Origin: Erinaceus europaeus
Lineage: Eukaryota > Chordata > Mammalia > Eulipotyphla > Erinaceidae
Assembly: GCF_950295315.1 (NCBI RefSeq)
Contig: NC_080171.1
Span: 90,703,016-90,767,015 of the forward strand
Direction of reading: 5' to 3'
DNA length: 64,000 nucleotides
In this document: positions 54,411 through 64,000 of the stretch, one piece after another
Position numbering within the stretch: position 1 is the first letter of the stretch
Layout of the letters: the number at the start of each line of letters is the position of its first letter
Notes under the pieces: model-generated
Told to the model about the DNA's origin: nothing
The model's database searches: none
What the model saw: only the letters and a program-made list of their open reading frames with translations
Made by a program: the position numbers and the translations under genes

Positions 54411-55316
54411 TCAGGGGTTAACCCCAAGGGTCTGGATAGCAGGTGTCTTTATGAGACTTGCACAAGAAGAGCATGTAGCGAAGATATGTTTTAACTGTGG
54501 TACAGGAACATCAGGGAATCGAGCTCGAAGGCCTTTAACATGGGTTAGAGAATGAAAATTAGCAGGATCAGAGACAGAGACTGGGAAAGTTCCTGTGGAG
54601 GCAAGACGGTCAACTGCGGCATTCCCTTCGGACAGGGAACCAGGAAGAGGGCTGTGGGAGCGAAGGTGTTGAATATACAGTGGTTGGGTTCGAGAACAGA
54701 GTATAGAGGCGATTTGAATCAAGAGAGGGGAAAGTGGGTTGTCATCAATTTTCACATAAGAATGAGCAAGCCATGGAAGTAAGTTAACAGTGTACACACT
54801 GTCAGAAAGAAGGTTGAAGGATTCTGGTACAGCTTTTAATGCAAGGAAAACAGCATAAAGTTCTTTGTACTGAGGGGAATTCTCAGGAAGCTCAGTAAAG
54901 AGAGGTTTAGGAGATTGTTTGTCTGGGTAATATATAAGGGCAGCAGCTCCCTTTTTTCTGCCATCAGTAAAGATTGTAGGAGCAGAGGGAATGGGATCCT
55001 GAGAGAAAAGTTTAGGTGCTAGTAGAGGCAGAAGAGGTAAAGAAGCTATCAATTTATTAGAAGGAAAATGGTTTTCTATTTGTCCTGGAAACCCCACAAA
55101 GCTTATGGCAAAGTGGGAATGATGGTGTATAAGCCACTCTGTATCTGTGAGAGAAAAGGGCAGAATAATTAAATCTGGTTCTTTCCCTAAGACCTGCACA
55201 GACCTATTTCTCCCTTGGTGAACCATGAATGCTAATGCGTCTATCTCAGTGAGGAGTCTTGGAGCTCCTCCTACTGGTGTGTGAAGCCACTGGAGAACCC
55301 CATGGTCTTGCCACAA
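54411..55316 (-). pseudogene. Provirus RNase H and integrase zinc domain (301-codon open stretch)
   Basis: The longest open frame of the provirus. Its N-terminal third is the RT connection region. RNase H follows with FTDGRKKGAA (first Asp), ELYAVFLALK (Glu), LLSDSVYTVN (Asp) and EGNAAVDRLA (Asp), so the four metal-binding acids are preserved. It continues into the integrase N-terminal zinc domain, with His residues in FHSLTH and Cys pair CSSC. It is terminated at 54411 and is offset from the RT segment upstream, so it is a surviving piece of pol, not a free-standing gene. Confidence 0.88.
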
Positions 55317-55602
55317 TGCCCCTACTACTGTGGGGGTGGAGTTGACGATTAGAAGGTTTACCGGAGAGGAGGGGGAGAATCAAACAAGGTGCATGTCCTG
55401 GAGGGCCTGGTTAACCCTTTCCAGTGCCGAGGAGGCCTCGGGAGTTAACTTACATTTTGAGAAGGGCTGTTTGTTTCCTTTCAACAGGTCAAACAGTGGT
55501 TGGAGGCAGCTTGTAGGCAGATAGAGATACTGCCTAAGCCAATTTAAATTTCCTAGAAAACTTTGTAAAGAAGCAAAAGTAAAGTTAGAAGGAAAGGTGA
55601 CA

Positions 55603-56114
55603 TTAGGAAATCTCTGAACCTAAGAAAGGTATTGGAGGAATTAGCTGTATCTTCTCAGGAGCTACATTAAGGCTGCTTTTCTTTAATGCAGGAATGAGAA
55701 AATCACATAAGGCATAGAGATCTGTATCTGATTTTCCCCATATTACAATATCATCTGTATAATGAAAAACATTAAGGCCCTTATGAATATATGGGACAAG
55801 GGCAGATTTAACAGCCTCCTGACAAATTGTAGGACTATTGGCCATACCCTAGGGCAGCACCACCCATTCAAATCTGTCAGCAGGGTTGGCATTATTAATA
55901 GAAGGAACAGAGAAGGCAAAACATTTACAATCTTGTGGATGCAAGGGAATAGAGAAAAACAATCTTGTATATCAATAGCTATGATTGGAATTCCCGTGGG
56001 AATTGCAGAAGCAAGAGACAAACCCCTTTGGGGGGAGCCCCAGACCTGCATGGTTTTATTTACCGCATGGAGATCTTGAAGGAGGCACCATTTTCCCGAG
56101 TGCCTTTTAATCAC
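55603..56114 (-). pseudogene. Provirus reverse transcriptase core
   Basis: Two overlapping frames carry the RT fingers and palm. The first (55743-56114) has [15 protein letters not shown] and [12 protein letters not shown] with the first catalytic Asp. The second (55603-55845) has SPTICQEAV and the active-site block YTDDIVIWG. The position before DD is Thr (codon ACA), where active retroviral enzymes usually carry Met, Val or Ile. A frameshift near 55830 (ACCCTAGGGCAGCACC on the plus strand) and a stop separate the two. A further shift follows before 55316. Confidence 0.88.
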
Positions 56115-56290
56115 AAAGACAGGAGTATTTCATGGGCTTCAAGAATGACGAATGTGTCCCCAGGATAACTGCTCTCAGACGAGCTCTTTTAAAATTTTTA
56201 GTTTATCCCTAGGTAAAGGCCACTGTTCCACCCAGACAGGCTCATTAGAAAGCCAACTTAAGCGGGGTGTTTGGCTACGAACAGTGGCAT

Positions 56291-56770
56291 TTAGTATTGG
56301 GGGTGCTGATTAGATCTGGTCTCGCAGGAGTGAGTGTTATGCTCTACAGAGGCATCTGTGGATATCCTAACATTAAGACATTCCAGAATATCCCTGCCCA
56401 GTAGGTTGGTGGTAATATCAGCTACCAAAGGGCAGAAGTGTCCAGTAGAACCTTCTGGGTCTTCCCACATGAGCGAGTCTCGTGTGTGAAATGATTGGGT
56501 CACCCCTCCTACTCCATGTATACTGGGTCCAGGGATAAGTTCCCAATCTTGGGGAACCTCTTCTTGCCTTAAAATCGTCTTTGCTTCCCCCGTGTCAATC
56601 AAAAATTTAAAAGGAATATTGCCAATCTTTACTGTCATAGAAGGGTGACCTCGTTCTAAAACAGGAGTGGTCCACAAAATCTCAGGCCCCGAATTTGTAC
56701 CATTCAGGGTGTGCCATCTTTGTGAAAATTTGACCAACAATCTCTCTTCCAGTGAAACCCTTTACGGCAT
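56291..56770 (-). pseudogene. Provirus protease (pro)
   Basis: Aspartic protease that matures Gag and Gag-Pro-Pol. The open stretch 56291-56740 includes KFLIDTGEAKTIL (active-site DTG) and the conserved NLLGRDILE near the C-terminus, typical of betaretrovirus-like proteases. It overlaps the end of gag, and its frame is -1 relative to gag, as expected for programmed -1 frameshifting. No dUTPase-like sequence is seen before it. It keeps the DTG and LLGRD blocks and no internal stop over 149 codons. Confidence 0.88.
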
Positions 56771-58269
56771 CTAGGACACATCGTACGTGGCTTCTGGCTC
56801 CCTAACTGAAAGCGGGGTTGCTCTGACTGGAGCCATGGTCACTCTAACTGGAGGCGGGGCTTCCCTGACTGGAGGCGTGGTCACAGCTTATCAGGACATT
56901 GGTTACGCCAATGTCCTTGGCAACCACAGGCCCCGTTTTGATTACGTGGGGTAACTGCATAAACCTGTGTCATAGCAGATGCCCCATAATTGCCTGATGT
57001 AAGTTCCTGTGTTGCTAAAATCCAATTATCTGGGTGTAGGTGTTTAAGATTAAGGCATGCCTGACAGAATTGTAGTATTATGCCTTCCCAGACAATAAAG
57101 CACAGCAGTAGTGAGCGGACATCAGGATTATAAACCTTTTTCTCTAAGCTTGTCTTCACCCTTGAGATGAAGCTTGCTAATGATTCATCAGTGCCTTGGC
57201 GAAGAGAGTTAATGGGAACTGACGAATCTACATTGGGTGGGGTCACCCTTTCCCATGCTTGTGTTGCTCAGATGCGTACCTGTTCAAAATAACTGGTTGG
57301 AAACCTGGCTTCTGCCTGCTGAGCTCCAGATTCATAAGCTCCTGCTCCAAACAAAGCATCAAAATTCCATTCTACCTTTTTGTTACTTTTTTCCTGTGAT
57401 TGTCTAGAGCACTCATCGCGGAAGCACGCTTTTCCACTGAATATAGAGGGGGTCTAGGAGTGCATCACGAGCCAGGTCTTTCCAATCCTGGGGGGGTGTA
57501 AAGATTCTGGTAAAAACTCCTTAATATGGACTTAATCCATGGCGTGTGAAATCCGTCCTCCCTGACTGCTTGTCTGAGTTGTCCGAGCTCTTTAGAGGTG
57601 TATGGCTGCCATGGCTGAGGGTTTTGTTTAGAGGGGGCCACGTTTACTGGGAAGGTGTGGATTTGGTTCGATGGCGTGGGAGAAGGAGCTACAGAAGTGG
57701 AAGATGCCGTGGAAACTGCTGTAGTGGCCATGGGAGAAACTGAACCATATCTACAGGGACGGAGCTCTCGGGGCGGACTGCACATAGTTTAAGGTCCTTA
57801 AATGCTGAAAAAATATCCTTTAACTCTCGTATCTCAGCCACTAGGTCTCTCAATGATGACGTATCAGCAGGGGGAGGATTTAGGGAAGCAGGGACCGGAA
57901 CCACGGGGTCAACAGAAGGCAGGCTTAGAGAGCCGGATACTGGAACCCGACAGAATCAGCTGGGGGCGGGGTCAAAGGAGGAGCCTCTGAACATGTGTGC
58001 ATGTCAGTAGGAACGGGAGCTTTGGGTCTAACTGCTGATCGCTTAGGGCGTCTAAATCTTAAGCACATATGATTTAACTCATGTATCTCCGCCTCAAGGT
58101 CGCGTATCCTCAAGGCAGACCACGTTGTACATATCTTGTAAGTCGCGATTGTAGCTATGAGAACCCACAGTGTAGCGAAAATTAAACCGTCTCTGAGAAC
58201 GCGAATCTGTCCCAGGAGAGAAGGAGATAATGACTGGGACACCTCCTCATAAAACAAAAAAATTCCCAT
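56704..58269 (-). pseudogene. Provirus gag, broken
   Basis: Structural polyprotein. From ATG 58269 (MGIFLFYEEV) there is a hydrophobic segment LIFATLWVLIATIATY about 30 residues in, then a helical module RDLEAEIHEL...AVRPKAPVPTDM (58000-58107) and a Pro-rich PPPAD stretch. A similar module, RDLVAEIRELK...AVRPESSVPVDM, follows at 57746-57853. Capsid: YTSKELGQLRQAVREDG (about 57590), then the major homology region LRQGTDESLASFISRV (about 57200). Two zinc knuckles: a shortened GACGCQGHWRNQC (about 56900) and an intact CPRCRKGFHWKRDC (56737-56778). gag stops at TGA 56704-56706. Breaks: frame changes between 57925 and 57785 and near 57465-57246, and TGA at 56881-56883. Confidence 0.87.
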
Positions 58270-58373
58270 GGTGGAGGGAAACGCAGGGTCACAGAGGTGG
58301 GCAGATGCCACTTACCTGTGTCTGGGCAGCTTTCGGGGACCTCAGGCTGAGCCACCCAGTGGGGCGTGGATGC

Positions 58374-58391
58374 GGAACATGATGGGTGCCA
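58374..58391 (-). other. Primer-binding site
   Basis: TGGCACCCATCATGTTCC on the minus strand starts two bases after the 5'LTR. It fits a lysine-tRNA type site (12 of 18 positions by memory), with two differences explicable by CpG decay. The tRNA assignment is tentative. Confidence 0.65.
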
Positions 58392-58393
58392 GA

Positions 58394-58736
58394 TGTTGTT
58401 GTTGTGGTCAGGTGTCGGGCTGCACTGTGGAGAAGAGAGGAAGTCCAGAGCAAGTGGAGTACACAAATCTTTATTATAGGATGGGGGGTGGCTCAGGCCA
58501 CGTGGAGTCAGCCGACAAGGCCGTCCCCACTACCTGACCATGGGGCAAGAGAAGGAAGAGAGAGGGGGAGCCAAGAGCCCAGAGAGAGCGAGGGGGGGTG
58601 AGGGGGATTTTATTGGGCGACAACCAGGGGTGACATGTGGGGCCAGGATTGGTTGAAGGGGGCACTGCTAGGATTTCGCGGGGCATGGTAAAACCTGGGG
58701 GCGGAGACTGCATCAGAATAATTCCTCAGTGTCACA
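58394..58736 (-). repeat. 5' LTR of the provirus
   Basis: 343 bases, colinear with 51952-52330. Plus-strand outer end GTGTCACA, inner end TGTTGTTGTTGTGG. The polyadenylation signal is at the equivalent place. The promoter sits in the half nearest 58736; no clear TATA box was identified. Confidence 0.92.
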
Positions 58737-58754
58737 GGTCCAGGGAAAAAAGAA

Positions 58755-59165
58755 AATAAAACAGTATTTAGTTCTTTGGCCCACTTTTTTATTACATTAT
58801 TTTTGCTTTTTTTTGTAGATCTTTACCTATTCTGTATAGATATTTGATATCAATATCTTGTCTCGTGTGATGTGCAAATATCTCCTCCCATTTACTCAGT
58901 TTACTAGTTAACCTTGTATAGTTTGATTTTGATATGTAGAAGCTTTTTAGTTTCATGTAATCCCACTTATTTACACTTGTTTTTATTTACCATGCCCAGA
59001 GGGTTGAACCTCCAAATACATTGTAGATGTGAAGGTCCTGAAAAGTTTCACCAATATTTTCTTCTACAAATTGTATAGTTTATGATTTAATGTCAACCTC
59101 TTAAAATTAATTTTGATTTAATCTTCATGTATGGTGTTAGGTGTTGGTCTAGTTTCACTTTTCTA
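58755..59165 (-). repeat. Old antisense L1 ORF2 fragment
   Basis: Words such as ATCTCCTCCCATTTACTCAG, TAGAAGCTTTTTAGTTTCAT and GTGTTGGTCTAGTTTCACTT are the antisense of the ORF2 C-terminal region in ancient mammalian L1s. Too diverged to translate. Confidence 0.65.
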
Positions 59166-59199
59166 AATGTGGCTCCTGGGATTCACACACAAACATGAT

Positions 59200-60175
59200 G
59201 AGCCTTGACTTCTAATAGATCCCTTTCCCCATTATCACTGGTCATCAGGAACAGCATAATGGACCCCTTTGTGGGTCCCCATAAGACCTCGCTCCCAAGG
59301 TGGATCAACAATGGTAGAGAATGGTCCATCCTCCAAAGGGGTGTTAGATAACATATTCTAACTACCACCTATAGAAGATGGGTCCTGAGATTGGTACAAC
59401 TCGGAATGTTCCTACTGATGACCACAGAATGCAAGTTCAGACCTACAGGGATGGAGAGGTTACATAGGTTCCTATGCTTAGTATGGGCCCTCAGATCAAA
59501 TCAATGGGGTTTATAGTCAACAATATTTATACACCTTTCCCATACAGGGGAGATACTCTCTTCCTTGATCCAGCTTTCTAGCTCTCTTTACAGCATGACA
59601 TCATCTCCCCAAACAATAACCTGGGTCCACTTACATATCAGATGTCAGACTCAGGCGAAAACTAATAAAGTCATGGGCCCATTGGAATATACCTAAAATA
59701 GACCTACTAGCTATTTCCAAAACAGAGACCCCAAATCTTCATCTGCAATATTCCAGCCTTTAGGGTCTGCTTAATCAATAATTTGTATGGCTTTATGTTT
59801 AACTCTTTTTCAGCCACCAGGTTCCAGATGCTACCATGATGCCCAACAGACTTCCTTGGATGATGACTCCACCAATGTGGCCTGGAGGTCTGCTCCCTCA
59901 GAGCCATGACCCACTAGGAAATGAGAGAGACAGGCTGGGAATATGGATCGACCTGTAAACAGCCATGTTCAGCGGGGAATTAATTACAGAAGCCAGACCT
60001 TCCACCTTCTGCACCCCACGGTGACACTGGGTCCAAACTCCCAGAGGGTTAAAGAACAAGAAAGCTATCAGGGGAGGGTATGGGATACAGAGGTCTGGTG
60101 GTGGAAATTGTACCCCTCTTATCCTATGGTCTTGTCAGTGTTTCCATTTTATAAATAAATACATTTAAAAAAAGA
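59200..60175 (+). repeat. Solo L1 3'UTR copy, about 1 kb
   Basis: Runs from about TAGATCCCTTTCCCCATTAT through GTTCCTACTGATGACCACAG, CACCAGGTTCCAGATGCTAC and GCGGGGAATTAATTACAGAA to TTTTATAAATAAATACATTT. No ORF2 sequence precedes it. Confidence 0.82.
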
Positions 60176-60189
60176 AGTCAACAATAACT

Positions 60190-61075
60190 ATCTATTGTCT
60201 TCTTGAACCCTAAAACAATAGGAACCTCATATTTCCACTATAGAGCCTATTTTTCCCCCAGTCCTGGAACCTTGGGGGGGGCATTTTTCTGCATGCTGCT
60301 CTCAATTCAAATCAAATAATATTGCATCCGCAGATCGCAACCTAATCAACGCAACGAGTGTCACCCCAGCATGCTTCACTTCAGACTGTGACCTTCAGGT
60401 GTGGAATGACAACCCCTCAGCTTCATCATTCAGGTGAGACCTTTCCTTTCATAGTATTCTCTAGTTCCATTCTAGGTGTTCCACTCCCCAATAAAGTCAC
60501 CAAACCTAGATATAGTCCAGGTCCCCTGAGACAGAGCATAGGTTCACCTGTGCCCATAAACTAGGGGAAAAATATATACCTGAAAGCAGAAGTACACAAG
60601 AGCATGCAGGGAATACCCCCCAACACTTCATCTGCACTATTACAGTCTTTAGGTCCATGATTGCTCAACAATTTGTTTGGCTTTGTATGTTAACTCTCTT
60701 TTCAGCCACCAGGTTCCAGATGCCAGCAAGATGCTGACCATACTTCCCTGGACAGACAACCCCATCAATGTGTACTGGAGCTCCACTTCCTCAGAGCCCT
60801 ACCCTACTAGGGAAAGAGAGAGGCAGACTGGGAGTATGGATTGACCAGTCAAGGCCCATGTTCAGCGGGGAAGCAATTACAGAAGCCAGACCTTCTACCC
60901 TCTGCAACCCACAATGACCCTGGATCCATACTCCCAGAGAGTTAGAGAATGGGAAGGCTATCAGGGGAGGGGATGGGATATGGATATCAGGTTATGGGAA
61001 TTGTGCGGAATTGTACTGCTCTTATTCTATGGTTTTGTTAATGTCTTCTTTCTTAAATAAAAAAAAAATGAATCA
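60190..61075 (+). repeat. Solo L1 3'UTR copy, about 0.9 kb
   Basis: Directly follows the previous copy. Begins TCTATTGTCTTCTTGAACCC (cf. L1 B at 8463), passes ATTGCATCCGCAGATCGCAA and GGTCCATGATTGCTCAACAA, and ends TTCTTTCTTAAATAAAAAAA. It is closer to B/C/D than the previous copy is. Confidence 0.85.
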
Positions 61076-61084
61076 GTATTAAAA

Positions 61085-61435
61085 AAAAGAAGTCATAGAA
61101 TATATATTCTATGGAATATTACTTTACAACTTAAAAATATATTGTATCCTTTGGGACAGAATGGATGGAACTGGATGTGAAATGCTTAGTGAGATAGGTA
61201 CAGATGAAAGACAGCTACCAGATGATTTCACTCATATGTGCAGTCTAGAGATCTTATTGACAGTAAATTGATATATATCCAAACAGAATACTGTAAGACT
61301 TGTGAGAACTATGGTGGTTATCTTTGGGAGGTTAGAGGCTGAGTATAGGGAACTGGTGGTGGGTATGGTGTGGAACAATACATTGTAATCTTATAATCTT
61401 GTAACAAATTATTAATAACAAATAAAAACTAGTTT
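61085..61435 (+). repeat. Old L1 3' end, different subfamily
   Basis: GGATGGAACTGGATGTGAAA, CAGCTACCAGATGATTTCAC, GGGAACTGGTGGTGGGTATG and a tail AATAACAAATAAAAAC. The pattern is that of older L1 3' ends (activator ORF2 terminus plus 3'UTR). Confidence 0.65.
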
Positions 61436-61444
61436 TAAAAGTGT

Positions 61445-61920
61445 ATTCCTATTAAATATTAAATCCTACTCTTTCCATCTCCTGCTCCTGAAATGACCAT
61501 TCTGTCTCAGCTTCTATGAGTTCCACTGGTTTAGATGTCTCACTGAAATTATGTAGTATTTATCCCTCTGTGACCAACTTGTTTCACTTAGCATGATGTT
61601 CTCAAAATGTATCCATGTTTTTGCATTTTGCAAGGGCTCCTTTGAATGCCTGAAACTTACTTTTATTCATTCACCCATCAGTGAACTTTACCATTGTTCC
61701 CACGTCTGGGCTACATCAGTGCTACAGTAAACTTGGGAAGGCCAGTATCTCCTCAAGATTTTGACTTGAATTATTTTAGACAAATAGCCAGAATAAGTTT
61801 GCTGGTCCATAAACTAGTTTCATTTATTTTTTTAATTCTTAGGAAACCCCAAACTTCTTTTCACAGTAACTGAATTATTTTATTCTAACAACAGAAGCTT
61901 TATATGCACCAATATTTGTC
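61445..61920 (-). repeat. Old antisense L1 3' region
   Basis: CACTTAGCATGATGTTCTCA, CATTCACCCATCAGTGAAC and TTTGCTGGTCCATAA are antisense to an ancient L1 ORF2 C-terminal region. Low similarity. Confidence 0.55.
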
Positions 61921-62440
61921 CTTGGTTTGGTTTGGCTTGGTTGTTATAGTAACTATTCTATCAGGTGTAAGGGGAAAGATAGCTTATTGTGATTGTGATT
62001 TATACTTTTTCTAATGATCATAATAATAATGAATAATTAATAATAATATTGATTATTATAATAATTATTGATTATAATAATAATCAATAATTAAGGCACC
62101 AAGTCCATCTGCGGAGACAATCAGCAGATGGAACACACTAGCCAACTCTACACTAAACTGAGGGAGCACTAGTCCCTCTCCTGTTGTGATTGGGAGTCTC
62201 AGGCTCTATAGTTGAACTGAATTGATAGATTAGATGCTGAGCTACAAATGGTTTCCAAGCAACATTATCAACCTTTTTCTGAGAGTCTAACATGTAAGAG
62301 ATTAGTCTTAAATAAGTTTATATTTGCTTTTAAAATAAGGGCCAGGTTGATAATAAGAGTTAGTCTACTATGATGTTACTCAACATGTGTCCACAGACAA
62401 TGGGTATCATAATCTCATAAAGAATCTGCAGGGAACAAAA
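61921..62440. other. Single-copy DNA with an AT-rich inverted repeat
   Basis: No gene is supported. (ATA)n-type sequence at 62010-62095 holds the inverted repeat listed next. Confidence 0.6.
62048..62088. repeat. AT-rich inverted repeat
   Basis: ATTGATTATTAT at 62048-62059 and its exact complement ATAATAATCAAT at 62077-62088, with a 17-base loop that is also AT-only apart from one G. It could extrude as a hairpin but is most simply a (TAA)n derivative. Confidence 0.85.
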
Positions 62441-63478
62441 GCATATTCCACAAACTGGTGCAGCCCTTATGGAAAACGGTATGGAGTGTCTTTAAACAAA
62501 TAATAATTAAGATAACTTATGATCCAGCAATACCACTCCTAGGCATATTTCTAAAGGCCATGGAGACACAAATTTGAAAGGAATATGCATTCCTATGCTC
62601 GTAGCTTTTTATGATAGTCAAAAATGTAGAAGCAACAAAATATTAAATGACAGATTTAACAAAGAATATATATATATGAATGTAGATATAGATATATATA
62701 TAGATATAGATCCATTTCATTCCTACTGTTGTTGGAAATAAATGATTATGTTACTATTAACAACAATATAGAGGTTCCTAAAAATATCTGGAATGCTCCT
62801 ATGTAATAAAAAAAGATAAGATGTCTCATTTGAAACAACATGAATGGAACTAAAAGTGATTGTGCTAAGTGATATAAGTAGAGTTGATGGACAGGCCAGG
62901 TGGTGGTCTACCCAGTTAATCACATTATAGTATTAAGCACAAGGACCAGCCCAAAGATCTGGGTTCAAGCCCCCAGCTCCTCACCTGTGGTGTGTGCTTG
63001 GGGGGCGGTTACTTCACAAGCAATGAAGCAGAGCTGCGGGTCTCTATTTCCCCTTCCTCTCTGAATTCTCTCTGTCATAGCCAATAAAACAGAAAATGGC
63101 TTCCAGGAGTACTGGAGTAATAGTACCAATTTTTAGTGCTGGCACCAAGCCCCAATGATAAGCCTGGAGACAAAGTAATTAATAATAATAATAATAATAA
63201 TTTTTTAAAGAGTTGAAGGATAACTACTAGATATTTTCACTGGTATTCACTCATATACAGAGTATAGAAGATTAAAACAATTGAGCTTGGGTGAAAAAAA
63301 AACTGAACTAACCCTTCTGTCTCTTGGACTTTGTCAGAACTAGAGTGGTTACGGACTTGGGGAGGATAGAGGTGCACAGAACTTTGGTGGAGGAAGTGGT
63401 GACTTAAACACCATGTGTAGGTATGAAACTGTACTCCAAGAATCTTACAGTTTTGTAAAATATTATTAAATCACTAAT
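62441..63478 (+). repeat. Old L1 3' end split by a SINE
   Basis: GTGCAGCCCTTATGGAAAAC, GATCCAGCAATACCACTCCT and AAAAATGTAGAAGCAACAAA belong to an ancient L1 ORF2 C-terminus. After the SINE it resumes with GAAGGATAACTACTAGATAT, GTCAGAACTAGAGTGGTTAC and an ATTAAATCACTAATAAAAAA tail. An imperfect (ATATAG)n tract lies at 62664-62710. Confidence 0.7.
62891..63209 (+). mobile_element. tRNA-related SINE with extended 3' module and target duplication
   Basis: ACAGGCCAGGTGGTGGTCTA head, CTGGGTTCAAGCCCCCAGCT box B, GAAGCAGAGCTGCGGGTCTC body, AGCCAATAAAACAGAAAATG and then the extra module GGCTTCCAGGAGTACTGGAG...CACCAAGCCCCAATGATAAG, ending (AAT)n. Flanks AGAGTTGATGG (62880-62890) and AGAGTTGAAGG (63210-63220) match at 10 of 11 positions. 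Confidence 0.9.
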
Positions 63479-64000
63479 AAAAAATATGCAGACTTTACGG
63501 GGTCAGGGTACTTACTTACCTTAGACCTAGCAAACCAGAATCTGTGAGAGTGGTGTCTAGTATTTTGCATCTTAATTACCATTCTTCCCAGTATAGTTTC
63601 ATTTGCAATAAAATTTGAAACCTGTCTATCAAATTCAAAATGATAATTGTACAGTAGGGAATGTTCCGAGATCCCACAGAAAGACAGCATCAAATATATG
63701 GCTTTTGACCTCATCAATATGACACAATAAATCTATAAAAATCACCCATATTCTGAAAAAATAGGGCAAATTTATGGAATACTCAACAGTCCCCTGAAAA
63801 ATAGCAATATTCACTATTAGACATTGTCATCAACCCTAAAAAGCATGTGATCTTTTCAGATGAAAAAATGGAGGTTTGATGAGATGAAGTAATGACAGGT
63901 AGCTTGATTCCAAGTCTATAGTTTTTTTTTTTCATATGTAAGAACATATAAGAAAAACATCATTCAACTGCAAGTTAATATGGTACAAACTTTAAGTATA
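63479..64000. other. Single-copy DNA
   Basis: No gene or clear repeat recognised. 63830-63900 (GATGAAAAAATGGAGGTTTG then GATGAAGTAATGACAGG) is weakly MIR-like. Confidence 0.5.

Larger units (their letters stand above)
51952..58736 (-). mobile_element. Betaretrovirus-like endogenous provirus, no recognisable env, inactive
   Basis: A 6.8-kb provirus on the minus strand: 5'LTR 58394-58736, primer site 58374-58391, gag 56704-58269, pro about 56291-56770, pol about 53726-56114, an unassigned 1.4-kb stretch, polypurine tract 52331-52346 and 3'LTR 51952-52330. Flanks GGTC (51948-51951 and 58737-58740) form a 4-bp target duplication if the right LTR ends in CACA. gag, pro and pol occupy successively -1-offset frames. 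No env-like sequence is seen. By eye the LTRs differ by roughly 25-30 substitutions in about 335 aligned bases plus one indel of about 35 bases, so the insertion is not recent. Every gene has stops or shifts. Confidence 0.9.

Overview
The window looks like intergenic or intronic DNA from a placental mammal. The commonest repeats are tRNA-related SINEs ending in GGGCAACAAAAGGG or CCAATAAATAAA, and L1 elements whose 3' end carries GGAAGCAATTACAGAAGCCA. I associate these with hedgehogs (Erinaceus). That species call rests on recall of repeat families and was not tested by a search. I found no host protein-coding gene, no RNA gene and no bacterial-type feature. Every coding-like stretch belongs to a retroelement, and all of these are broken.

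Layout. A full-length but dead L1 (A, 337-6287, +) has a perfect 14-bp target duplication. A 5'-truncated L1 of a second family (B, 6525-9345, +) follows. From 9.35 to 17.9 kb there is mostly single-copy DNA with ancient MIR-like pieces, SINEs, CA repeats and a large antisense L1 3'UTR piece. L1 E (17884-21757, +) has lost the ORF1-ORF2 junction. Two nearly full-length L1s of the long-3'UTR family stand in opposite orientation: C (24072-31809, -) and D (41541-48830, +). They flank a 9.7-kb spacer of SINEs, simple repeats, a MER5A-like DNA transposon and a 2.7-kb repeat-poor block. After D come a deleted L1 remnant (F), a solo LTR (51303-51725), and an env-less betaretrovirus-like provirus on the minus strand (51952-58736; LTRs, PBS, gag, pro, pol, PPT). 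The rest (58.7-64 kb) is L1 3' ends, old L1 pieces and one SINE.

Function. The L1s would have supplied ORF1p and the ORF2p endonuclease/reverse transcriptase that also mobilise SINEs. The provirus has recognisable capsid, zinc-knuckle, protease, RT, RNase H and integrase segments, with gag, pro and pol in successively -1-offset frames. Stops and frameshifts make all of them pseudogenes.

Most notable. (1) C and D share premature stops inside a roughly 1.5-kb near-identical tract, and the sequence beyond C's 3' end matches the sequence before D's 5' end like a target duplication shared in trans; together these suggest conversion or inversion between inverted L1s. (2) L1 5'UTRs are built from tandem units of about 611 bp, each with a POU octamer in C. 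(3) The L1 3'UTR is unusually long (about 1.3 kb) with a G-rich tract that D has lost. (4) The provirus predicts a Gag with an N-terminal membrane-spanning segment and a duplicated helical module, and shows no recognisable env. I did not find a convincing new biological system beyond these retroelement features.
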